Of a DNA stretch of 64,000 bases, positions 62,001 to 64,000 are shown one piece after another. The stretch comes from Neodiprion pinetum (Eukaryota > Arthropoda > Insecta > Hymenoptera > Diprionidae). Location of the stretch: positions 23,988,026 through 24,052,025 of the forward strand of contig NC_060234.1 of assembly GCF_021155775.2 (NCBI RefSeq), in the 5' to 3' direction. Made by a program: the position numbers and the translations under genes. Numbering within the stretch: the stretch's first letter is position 1; every line of letters starts with the position of its first letter. The notes below the pieces were generated by a model that saw only the letters and a program-made list of their open reading frames with translations, did not search any database and was not told the origin of the DNA.

Positions 62001-64000
62001 CACTTGACATTGAGCATTTGGACCACAAGGTGATGGTTGACATGGATTGACATGTACAACTGGTGTTTCAACTACATGTAAAAGATTCATAAGATATTAG
62101 TGACAATGACTTCAGAATTTATATTTACTAACAATAAATGCAAGGTTGCGCAGCAGAATATATTTGATGAGTTGCCAAGTTGCAACTAAGGACTTGTATG
62201 CAGCATCGGTATGGATTATACAATTGTAACGAAATGACATATTTTATGAGGAAGAATGGTTGAAAATATGTTAGTTGTTATCAAAGTATGTATTTGACTA
62301 TTGGCCTTACGTATTAATTCGCAGCGCACGAATGGATCACCAGTGTATCTTGGAGGGCAGCTGCATATAGGATTGTGGTTATGAACTTGGCACTGGGTTC
62401 GAAGACCACAAGTACCAGGACAGGGGTCAATACATTTCTGGTTACTGCATGCCTCGTTCCTGCTACAATCTGAGCTTATCACACATTCGGGTCTGCAGGA
62501 TGGCGGGCTTCCCAAGAAACTAGGGGCGCATGTACATACTGCCTGCCCGTTTATCGCGCGACATTGACTATTCGGTCCACATGGCGATGGATTGCATGGA
62601 CTTGACACAATAGGATCTACGATAAAATTATAAATGTTATCCAGAATATTCCATGGAGGAAGCGATGAAGTGAATTTGTTCAAATTACCTCTGATGGGCG
62701 AACACAATACAAATGCATTCCCGTTTGTTCCGGACGGGCAACTGCACATAGGCACGTGATTGTACACATTACATTGTGCATTTTGTGCACAAGTTCCAGA
62801 ACAGGGGTCTATGCATTTGTTACGTATACAAGCTTTATTCACTTGACAATCTGTGTTGAGGACGCATTCGGGCCTGCAACCCGCATAAGGATCGCCTTGG
62901 TATTCAGACAAACAGGTACATATTCCCTGATTGCATTCAGCATTTGAACCACAGGGGGATGGGTGACATGGATCAGTTTCCACTACGTCAGCTACTATAA
63001 ATGTGAAGGTGTAATTTAATATCTAATATATTTATCGACAATTACATATTGGAAAGAAAATGATTCATTGATTAAGAATCGGGGTGCCCTTACTTGGTGG
63101 TTTTGGATAACAATTGTTAAATGGATCTCCTGTATATTCATCCGGACAAGTACACATTGGGGTGTGATTGATTACACTGCATTCGGCTCCTGTACCACAC
63201 GCACCAGCACATGGATCGCGACACTTTTCGCGCATACATGCTTTATTGCTGGGACAGTCAGGATTTATGGTACATTCTGGTCTACAATTGGGCGGGCTAC
63301 CAATATAATTGGATAGACAAGAACAAGAGGGAGAGCCTCCTACGTCACGGCATTCTGCGTAAGCTCCACACGGAGATGGGACACATGGGTTTCGTATTGG
63401 TTCTATATTTGGAAGTGGTTCTAAAGAGAAAAAGTGTTTTTATTCATATTTTGTTAGTTGAATTTTTTTTTTATTCACGACTACTTGCGAGACTATTGAA
63501 CCGTCGGCTATCAAGTACCGAATGAAGGCGAATGAAACCAGTAGTTTTCGATGAAAAAAAAACGATTACTGACAAAGTTGACTTTCATTTGCCAGGATTC
63601 GAATTTGAATGCATAAGCAGTAATTGTAACCCAAGTACAATTACAAGTATGTCGAATCAAGAGTGTAAGAGTGCGACAGATAGTACAGTGCAGGCGTACG
63701 CCTTCTACCTGGTGGAAATTAAAATAAAACCACGTTGTCCCGAAAATTTGATGATTGAACTATTAAAGCCATATCAGACAACTCAAGGGCTCTCTCGAAT
63801 CGCTGGTTACGTCCTACGAATAATTAAAAGATAAAATAGACATTATTCAACATTTTATTCTTACTTGGAATAGGGAAGCATCTACTCAATGGATCTCCAG
63901 TGTAACCCTGTTTGCAAGAGCATATCGGACTATGGTTTGAAACCTCACAGTTGGTACTCAACCCACATGGGGCTGGACAAGGGTTGGCACATTTTTGATT
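16818..64000 (-). CDS. dpy: dumpy: giant EGF/DPY-module, ZP-domain transmembrane matrix protein (3' part, 95 exons, 5' end outside window)
   Basis: Dumpy is a gigantic apical extracellular-matrix fibre protein of insects. It links epidermis, tracheae and tendon cells to the cuticle, anchored by a C-terminal transmembrane helix. Seen here: 95 coding exons, listed zone by zone in the entries below. They run through dozens of EGF modules alternating with DPY modules (pattern RPEC-x5-C-x4-AC-x3-KC-x-DPC), then a ZP domain, a GRRRRD cleavage site, one membrane helix and a stop at 16818. All exons from 63420 down to 19034 have lengths divisible by three and phase 1 at both ends; the ZP exons change phase consistently (1, 0, 1, 0, 1). 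That coherence is the main support for the model. About 9,750 residues are encoded here; signal peptide and start lie beyond 64000. Drosophila Dumpy exceeds 20,000 residues, so this may be under half of the protein. Most introns are 55-110 nt. Splice sites were placed by eye; individual boundaries could be off by an alternative AG. Confidence 0.92.
17161..17344 (-). CDS. dpy: dumpy exon 94: end of ZP domain and tetrabasic cleavage site
   Basis: 184 nt, phase 0 to 1. VNCRGYNAFG completes the last ZP cysteine, followed at once by RRRRD, a consensus furin-type processing site. In ZP proteins cleavage here releases the ectodomain for polymerisation. The next 40 residues are acidic (VEPDPNDTALSLDDEYGQL) with an NDT sequon and precede the membrane anchor. 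Confidence 0.9.
17431..17669 (-). CDS. dpy: dumpy exon 93: ZP-C half
   Basis: 239 nt, phase 1 to 0. Contains the ZP-C hallmarks YGGFARNCVAKT, TDENGCATDP and IRFQCNIRVCFGKCQP. The ENGC and CxxxCFGKC cysteines match the conserved ZP-C disulphide set. The residues FKFPSSDNIRFQC form the usual internal strand before the last cysteines. Confidence 0.92.
18105..18375 (-). CDS. dpy: dumpy exon 92: ZP domain middle (end of ZP-N, start of ZP-C)
   Basis: 271 nt, phase 0 to phase 1. Starts GQASFVLVIQKHPKL; contains YYIKCLYQTGEQIV, NVSMLTT (N-glycosylation sequon) and PPPMCVMKIV, where the ZP-C half begins. Ends DVEPQ, splicing to T-IYGGFARNC. A 435-nt intron (17670-18104) follows and holds no coding signal that I support. 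Confidence 0.9.
18465..18706 (-). CDS. dpy: dumpy exon 91: ZP domain, N-terminal half (ZP-N)
   Basis: 242 nt, phase 1 to phase 0. Visible ZP-N features: TIVRCLSDGVEVQV, the GFNGVIYVKGYSKDEQC motif, and VSFGNCGLV before the exon end. ZP-N domains mediate polymerisation of extracellular filaments. NRTTN gives one potential N-glycosylation site. An acceptor eight bases further into the exon is possible but would break the frame. Confidence 0.9.
19034..19222 (-). CDS. dpy: dumpy exon 90: final EGF-like unit before ZP
   Basis: 189 nt. Reads GISKCMQDNDCDDDKYC, a DPY-like element with an acidic run, then HTCQNPCNNKNCGIYARC, HEAECVC and NGYVRDANGDC. The donor is GTATGT at 19028-19033. Joined in phase to exon 91 this gives NGDC-I-YNRTTN, so the ZP domain begins a few residues later. 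Confidence 0.83.
19325..19573 (-). CDS. dpy: dumpy exon 89: cysteine-rich linker before the ZP domain
   Basis: 249 nt. No DPY module. Reads NICPIERGQIRNNKGEC, then pairs such as CVCQPDF, CVPCRVEAG, YCECALDRG and CICDTNHG, at roughly 20-residue spacing. Each short loop has one or two disulphides with GYY/GMV-type cores, an arrangement typical of the membrane-proximal part of Dumpy just N-terminal to the ZP domain. Donor GTATGT, phase 1. Confidence 0.84.
19822..20022 (-). CDS. dpy: dumpy exon 88: last DPY plus 'RTM'-type EGF
   Basis: 201 nt. DPY module TCLSDSDCPSQTAC, EGF RIEPCGINAQC ... DSNPVRTMICEC ... GYRGNAVVHCEK. It is the last unit with a complete DPY-EGF arrangement before the cysteine-rich linker. 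Donor GTATTG. Confidence 0.86.
20189..20557 (-). CDS. dpy: dumpy exon 87: two DPY-EGF units
   Basis: 369 nt. GCQSDDECIGTHTC with PACSPALIDCGEGAEC ... GFGGNPRVSC, then GCRSSTDCPTNKAC with PCNFNVCNNQTDC ... GYRGNPKSGC. These fill the x and y positions between the CNCG module closing exon 86 and the RTM module of exon 88. NNQT is a potential N-glycosylation site. Confidence 0.87.
20929..21879 (-). CDS. dpy: dumpy exon 86: five DPY-EGF units in one 951-nt exon
   Basis: The largest exon in the window. Five units in order: SCTSDDEC with CNCGANAVC; DCQADSDC with CLLSNPCAINAEC; GCYTNSDC with CLRDRPCSPRAEC; PECRQDGDC with an RTM module (TFPVRTMICVC); and ECTRDTDC with CNCGAFAIC. The order CNCG, x, y, RTM, CNCG continues the pattern of exons 84-85 with the introns lost. 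Linkers IEE and APIIAIG flank the RTM unit. Donor GTAAAG, phase 1. Confidence 0.88.
21968..22555 (-). CDS. dpy: dumpy exon 85: three DPY-EGF units, followed by a GC donor
   Basis: 588 nt. Three units: ECETNNDCSYTDTC with CIIENNCAINAEC; PECHSDFDCPHNLAC with CLDRSPCAQNAIC; and ECEKDIDCPSKLAC with an RTM-type EGF (DTTPVRTMTCTCPEGW). A ten-residue linker (KRIVIANNTL) with a possible N-glycosylation site NNT precedes the third unit. The exon ends at a GC donor (minus-strand CTG|GCAAGT). A GT a few bases downstream would give the wrong phase for exon 86, so the GC-AG intron is preferred. Confidence 0.85.
23001..23183 (-). CDS. dpy: dumpy exon 84: DPY plus compact 'CNCG' EGF
   Basis: 183 nt. DPY module GCVSNSECAGTEAC, then SPCNCGPNAKC, an EGF whose first two cysteines are separated by one residue before the glycine, then HYPSCVC and GYSGNPQLSC. 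This is the first of three CNCG modules (exons 84, start of 86, end of 86) that each precede two ordinary modules and an RTM module. Confidence 0.85.
23211..23368. repeat. A-rich and (AAAT)n tracts in dumpy intron 83-84
   Basis: AT dinucleotides and A runs at about 23211-23251 and AAAT tandem copies at about 23348-23368 within the intron 23184-23434. Confidence 0.8.
23435..23647 (-). CDS. dpy: dumpy exon 83: DPY-EGF unit
   Basis: 213 nt. Linker GREPMPGIQ, DPY module PECYANDECATDKQC, EGF NPCVAGDPCGRNSLC ... NYMGDPKTEC. The next intron downstream (23184-23434) holds long A-rich and AAAT tracts. Confidence 0.85.
23764..23955 (-). CDS. dpy: dumpy exon 82: DPY-EGF unit
   Basis: 192 nt. DPY module VQCRSDRECSDPEKCDSGRC has EKC in place of LAC and DSGRC in place of NQKC. 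The EGF is EACRLNQCGINALC ... GYTGNAHFECTN. Donor GTGAGT; phase 1 at both ends. Confidence 0.85.
24139..24366 (-). CDS. dpy: dumpy exon 81: DPY module plus 'RTM'-type EGF
   Basis: 228 nt. A linker (GEPKEPNGIRP) precedes the DPY module QCTEDAECRSGLAC. The EGF contains VLDTLPLRTMICQC and ends with TVTDDNGNC instead of the usual GNP/GDP loop. It is the second RTM module in transcript order, five modules after exon 77. Confidence 0.85.
24522..24890 (-). CDS. dpy: dumpy exon 80: two DPY-EGF units
   Basis: 369 nt. The first unit is PECRTDNDCPVDKAC followed by an EGF with a longer first loop (PCSNEEILCGRGAQC). The second is ICQYNEDCGDHEACDRLNRVC, a DPY module with two extra residues before its third cysteine, then PVCDSETCAETATC and an EGF ending GTVGNPYIEC. 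Donor GTCAGT, phase 1. Confidence 0.85.
24973..25489 (-). CDS. dpy: dumpy exons 78 (25292-25489) and 79 (24973-25167): two DPY-EGF units
   Basis: Exon 78 encodes GCKSDSDCSPNTAC ... PCTTRPCAASAEC ... FTGNPLSYCYR. Exon 79 encodes PECISDLECSISQAC ... PCLGNSCGLNAKC ... GFAGDPQVQCFR after a short ENEAL linker. Both are about 195-198 nt, phase 1 at each end. Six-cysteine EGF spacing is kept. No open reading frame starting with Met covers exon 78, so simple ORF calling misses it. Confidence 0.85.
25742..25954 (-). CDS. dpy: dumpy exon 77: DPY module plus 'RTM'-type EGF
   Basis: 213 nt. Linker EPIFPAP, DPY module PECTMDANCASRLAC, then an EGF whose fourth-fifth cysteine stretch reads IDTLPMRTMVCEC. 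The RTM tripeptide before a cysteine recurs in exons 81, 85, 86 and 88 and marks one class of module in the 3' zone. Ends GDAHVACTP before a GTATTT donor. Confidence 0.86.
26036..26389 (-). CDS. dpy: dumpy exon 76: two DPY-EGF units in one exon
   Basis: 354 nt. The first unit reads GCRNDDECSLSQTC ... CGSNAMC ... GYIGDAYQIC. The second reads PECTVDSDCALFLAC ... DPCDCSSSAQC ... GYIGDPYKSC. Two DPY-EGF pairs without an intervening intron suggest loss of an intron between formerly separate exons. The second EGF has the compact CDC start that resembles the CNCG modules of exons 84 and 86. Confidence 0.86.
26495..26686 (-). CDS. dpy: dumpy exon 75: DPY module plus EGF
   Basis: 192 nt encoding one DPY module (PECTNNEDCANDKACIEQRC) followed by one EGF (PCSLNSCGQNSVC ... 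GFTGNPQQNCYE). This is the first exon of the 3' zone, in which each unit is DPY-EGF rather than EGF-DPY-EGF. Minus-strand donor is GTGAGT, phase 1. Confidence 0.86.
26775..27047 (-). CDS. dpy: dumpy exon 74: shortened E-like exon with a truncated EGF1
   Basis: EGF1 starts normally (PCNPSPCNANGEC) but runs from VC straight into IYPECV. The loop that usually holds SCLPxYIGxPPNCR is missing. The exon is 273 nt against about 324-330 nt for its E-type relatives, a loss of about 17 codons. EGF2 has PCIGSCGINSFC, the SCG of E-type exons. The reading frame is intact, so this is a modular deletion inherited in a working gene rather than a pseudo-exon. It is the last exon with a PCNPSPC-type EGF1. Confidence 0.86.
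27224..27544 (-). CDS. dpy: dumpy exon 73: thirteenth D-type EGF-DPY-EGF exon
   Basis: Starts KDPCNPSPCGPNAIC, as in the cycles, and ends NHSPLCSC...GNPFVEC, the D-type hallmark, so it continues the repeat order directly after the twelfth C exon. The DPY module is preceded by an expanded loop (GNPFSVSGCKPEC), and EGF2 begins NPCLQGICG, one residue longer than the norm. It is separated from exon 72 by an 890-nt intron (27545-28434) in which I see no coding signal. Confidence 0.87.
27545..28434. other. long dumpy intron between the cyclic zone and the 3' zone, nothing recognised
   Basis: 890 nt, AT-rich, no open frame with a recognisable motif and no obvious repeat. It lies exactly where the twelve six-exon cycles end, so regulatory content is conceivable but not visible. 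Confidence 0.6.
28435..31541 (-). CDS. dpy: dumpy six-exon cycle 12, last complete cycle (D-E-F-A-B-C), more divergent
   Basis: Exons: D 31227-31541, E 30445-30762, F 30047-30352, A 29653-29958, B 29251-29574, C 28435-28764. Types are still recognisable: E has REKC and YHTPMCTC, F has CDNGSCTC, A has NHNPICSC, C has GNPYEACRPEC and IRNKC. Divergence rises toward the 3' end. A lacks the usual PCPGTCG (has PCINTCG); B has a threonine-rich EGF1 (CTPTTANTPSC) and LHQPRC instead of SHTPMC; C ends GDAFRIC rather than GDPFRYC. The C-side linkers are long (30763-31226 and 28765-29250 introns, 464 and 486 nt). Confidence 0.87.
31626..34592 (-). CDS. dpy: dumpy six-exon cycle 11 (D-E-F-A-B-C)
   Basis: Exons: D 34281-34592, E 33864-34196, F 33398-33694, A 32987-33292, B 32579-32896, C 31626-31940. 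D starts ERNACNPSPCG, an alanine before the first cysteine. F uses a GTTAGT donor and is 297 nt, the shortest F copy. The A-B intron (32897-32986, 90 nt) is in frame without a stop, so A and B form a 245-codon genomic ORF. The B-C intron (31941-32578, 638 nt) is long and contains nothing I recognise. Confidence 0.89.
34902..37189 (-). CDS. dpy: dumpy six-exon cycle 10 (D-E-F-A-B-C)
   Basis: Exons: D 36881-37189, E 36476-36805, F 36076-36378, A 35710-36015, B 35312-35629, C 34902-35228. E opens with an acidic linker (ETPAPIENENPC) and has CTQNSIGSPPNC where most E copies have CLxxYIGSPPNC; its DPY module has REQC. F has PCSLSPCGPNAEC and CVNGACIC. C uses VAHLPSC in place of INHLPSC. The acceptor of D (minus-strand ACTGCGTAG) lacks a long pyrimidine tract. 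Confidence 0.89.
37276..39690 (-). CDS. dpy: dumpy six-exon cycle 9 (D-E-F-A-B-C), with a reduced F module
   Basis: Exons: D 39379-39690, E 38922-39254, F 38499-38798, A 38062-38367, B 37662-37976, C 37276-37605. F is shortened at its first EGF: PCYLCRANTQC replaces the usual PCxPSPCGxNxxC, losing the PSPCG core spacing while keeping a pair of cysteines. D has NPSQCGPNSQC and PCPGRCG. C is followed by a GC donor (GCAAGT at 37270-37275) instead of GT; this is the only donor that keeps phase 1. Elsewhere cysteine spacing matches the other cycles. Confidence 0.89.
40040..42854 (-). CDS. dpy: dumpy six-exon cycle 8 (D-E-F-A-B-C)
   Basis: Exons: D 42540-42854, E 41985-42314, F 41340-41645, A 40943-41248, B 40543-40860, C 40040-40363. 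F opens with SDPVPVDKCNPSPCG, a lysine where the usual DPC aspartate-proline pair stands, and has CDDGVCTC; its donor is GTGCGT. A reads NPCNPTPCGPNSEC. B carries PECSSNSEC. D shows NPCPAPCGLKTNC. C has a tyrosine-rich EGF2 start, CTCYARYTGDPFKYC. Confidence 0.9.
42943..45840 (-). CDS. dpy: dumpy six-exon cycle 7 (D-E-F-A-B-C)
   Basis: Exons: D 45526-45840, E 44544-44870, F 44151-44456, A 43758-44063, B 43356-43673, C 42943-43269. D keeps NPCPTPCGVNTIC and NHSPICIC. The acceptor of F is ambiguous: a second AG six bases downstream would start the exon at 44450, both in phase, removing two linker residues. The E-F intron (44457-44543, 87 nt) is in frame without a stop. The D-E intron (44871-45525) is 655 nt, several times the norm. 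Confidence 0.89.
44871..45525. other. long dumpy intron with possible repeat insertion
   Basis: 655 nt between D and E of cycle 7, against about 80-170 nt for several other D-E introns. The 44930-45330 part is less AT-rich than typical introns here and has a short open frame on the minus strand without family resemblance. It looks inserted, but I found no clear terminal repeats. Confidence 0.4.
45911..48350 (-). CDS. dpy: dumpy six-exon cycle 6 (D-E-F-A-B-C)
   Basis: Exons: D 48036-48350, E 47612-47944, F 47229-47534, A 46829-47134, B 46331-46645, C 45911-46240. D reads DPCSEARCGPNSQC at its start, replacing the PSP tripeptide of the other copies. In C the DPY module has NLACTGLKC instead of NLACIRSKC. 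The B exon ends VQQS after one residue is lost relative to other B copies (315 instead of 318 nt). Introns are short except before C of cycle 5 (48351-48806, 456 nt, nothing recognised). Confidence 0.9.
48807..52505 (-). CDS. dpy: dumpy six-exon cycle 5 (D-E-F-A-B-C)
   Basis: Exons: D 52188-52505, E 50548-50877, F 50145-50450, A 49761-50066, B 49362-49679, C 48807-49136. D shows DPCPDPCGRNTRC and NHSPICFC; its donor is GTACGG, a weaker site. F has CDNGICSCLPEYQGDPY and CANNALC; its donor is GTAGTG. The D-E intron (50878-52187, 1,310 nt) is the longest traced inside the gene and contains the foldback element at 51530-51883. Confidence 0.89.
51530..51883. repeat. foldback (long inverted repeat) element inside a dumpy intron
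   Basis: The left arm starts TCAACGCGCACTATGCCG; the right arm ends CGGCGTAGCGTGCGTTGC, its imperfect reverse complement. The arms pair along about 175 bp through runs of GAAGCGAAGCGAAGCGGA and GAAACGAAGCAAT against their complements, meeting near 51707 with almost no spacer. Both strands therefore encode similar spurious peptides (RNEAxGRYRKRNE). Transcribed pre-mRNA could form a long hairpin. It fits a nonautonomous foldback/MITE insertion; I cannot name the family. It explains part of the unusual 1,310-nt intron length. Confidence 0.7.
52577..55987 (-). CDS. dpy: dumpy six-exon cycle 4 (D-E-F-A-B-C)
   Basis: Exons: D 55673-55987, E 55277-55612, F 54032-54337, A 53532-53837, B 53133-53450, C 52577-52900. 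E is the longest E-type exon (336 nt) because of its N-terminal linker. The E-F intron (54338-55276, 939 nt) is about ten times the usual size. The A-B intron (53451-53531, 81 nt) is in frame with no stop, giving a 234-codon genomic ORF through two exons. C contains PCRPTPCGANAIC, a threonine replacing the usual serine. Confidence 0.9.
54338..55276. other. long dumpy intron, no gene recognised
   Basis: 939-nt intron between E and F of cycle 4. It contains stop-rich AT-rich sequence and a weak inverted pair around 54905-55000 (AAAAACCGTA with a copy in reverse). No protein-coding signal, no clear terminal repeats. Confidence 0.6.
56073..58657 (-). CDS. dpy: dumpy six-exon cycle 3 (D-E-F-A-B-C)
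   Basis: Exons: D 58346-58657, E 57933-58262, F 57251-57556, A 56866-57171, B 56470-56787, C 56073-56396. D begins DADPSDPCHPSPCG. E carries a proline-rich linker (PPPSPVPIQNPC) before EGF1 and PHSEC in place of the usual NxxC. F keeps CNRGVCTC and GNAFVLC. C ends at a GTACGC donor (56071-56072 side) rather than the common GTAAG, so the residues DKS just before it are the least certain part of the boundary. The E-F intron is 376 nt (57557-57932) and I see nothing coding in it. Confidence 0.89.
58738..61269 (-). CDS. dpy: dumpy six-exon cycle 2 (D-E-F-A-B-C)
   Basis: Exons: D 60955-61269, E 60456-60782, F 60078-60383, A 59700-60005, B 59143-59460, C 58738-59064. D signature: SSEC in the DPY module, PCPNPCG at the start of EGF2 and SHSPICAC. 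Exon B differs from B of cycle 1 at only about a dozen residues and starts with the same VETPVVHVN linker. The intron between A and B (59461-59699) aligns with 62072-62310 along its length. Introns 60006-60077 (72 nt) and 59065-59142 (78 nt) are divisible by three and lack an in-frame stop, so A-F and B-C read as continuous ORFs in genomic DNA. Confidence 0.9.
61347..64000 (-). CDS. dpy: dumpy six-exon cycle 1 (types D-E-F-A-B-C; D cut by window edge)
   Basis: Exons: D 63865-64000 (partial), E 63094-63420, F 62689-62994, A 62311-62616, B 61754-62071, C 61347-61673. Each codes for EGF1, a DPY module and EGF2. Type signatures visible here and reused in later cycles: E has REKCRDPC, NHTPMC and a YPKPP end; F has a shortened EGF1 loop (CNQGICTC) and GNAF in place of GDPF in EGF2; A has NHNPICSC and NEACSNQKC; B has SCSCLPEF, SNSEC and SHTPMC; C has GNPYEGCRPEC, RSKC and NHLPSC. 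The F-A intron (62617-62688, 72 nt) is readable through in frame. E-F-A-B-C and the A-B intron are close copies of cycle 2. The D-E intron is long (63421-63864). Confidence 0.9.
63421..63864. other. long dumpy intron with a 100-codon plus-strand open frame
   Basis: The equivalent intron of the neighbouring duplicated cycle (60783-60954) is 172 nt; this one is 444 nt and does not align with it by eye. A plus-strand ORF at 63532-63834 encodes 100 residues; its end (QGLSRIAGYVLRIIKR) loosely recalls a linker stretch of BEL/Pao retroelement polyproteins. No terminal repeats are seen. I treat it as a possible transposon fragment, not as a gene. Confidence 0.35.

Noticed and set aside
28435..64000. 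Regular direct repeats resembling a CRISPR-like or satellite array
   Set aside because: The repetition is of spliced, protein-coding EGF-DPY-EGF exons with conserved cysteines and consistent phases.

Overview
The window looks like an insect nuclear genome: AT-rich, intron-rich DNA with spliceosomal GT-AG introns, MITE-like repeats and arthropod-type core promoter motifs. I lean towards Hymenoptera, but weakly, because no species-diagnostic gene is present.

From about 16.3 kb to the right edge the window holds the 3' portion of one giant minus-strand gene that I identify as dumpy (dpy/dp). Dumpy is the huge membrane-anchored apical extracellular-matrix protein of insects, built from EGF and DPY modules and ending in a ZP domain, a furin-type site and one transmembrane helix. 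I could trace 95 coding exons (the first cut by the window edge), about 29.25 kb of coding sequence or roughly 9,750 residues. Every junction up to the ZP domain is in phase 1, and all lengths and phases agree. Transcription runs from 64000 down to 16818.

The gene has three zones. (i) 64000-28435: 72 exons of about 300-336 nt, each coding for EGF-DPY-EGF. They fall into six recognisable exon types (here called D, E, F, A, B, C) that follow one another in the same order twelve times without a break. (ii) 27544-19822: a D-type and a shortened E-type exon, then more divergent modules of variable exon size. At the 3' end these show a different period of four modules (CNCG module, x, y, 'RTM' module). 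(iii) 19573-16818: cysteine-rich linker, ZP domain, tetrabasic cleavage site, transmembrane helix and short tail, followed by candidate poly(A) signals.

The two most 5' cycles, about 2.6 kb apart, are nearly identical even in introns, which indicates a recent tandem duplication.

Left of dumpy the DNA is sparse. A minus-strand first coding exon lies at 10656-11419, and a second short candidate first exon with a TATA/initiator promoter lies at 723-1042. Both end in codon phase 2 at a GTAAGT donor, so they may be alternative starts of one gene whose shared exons lie outside the window. The rest holds a piggyBac-type MITE (15180-15427), a TACAG-ended repeat (5283-5709), an inverted-repeat cluster (9959-10522), microsatellites and no other gene that I can support.
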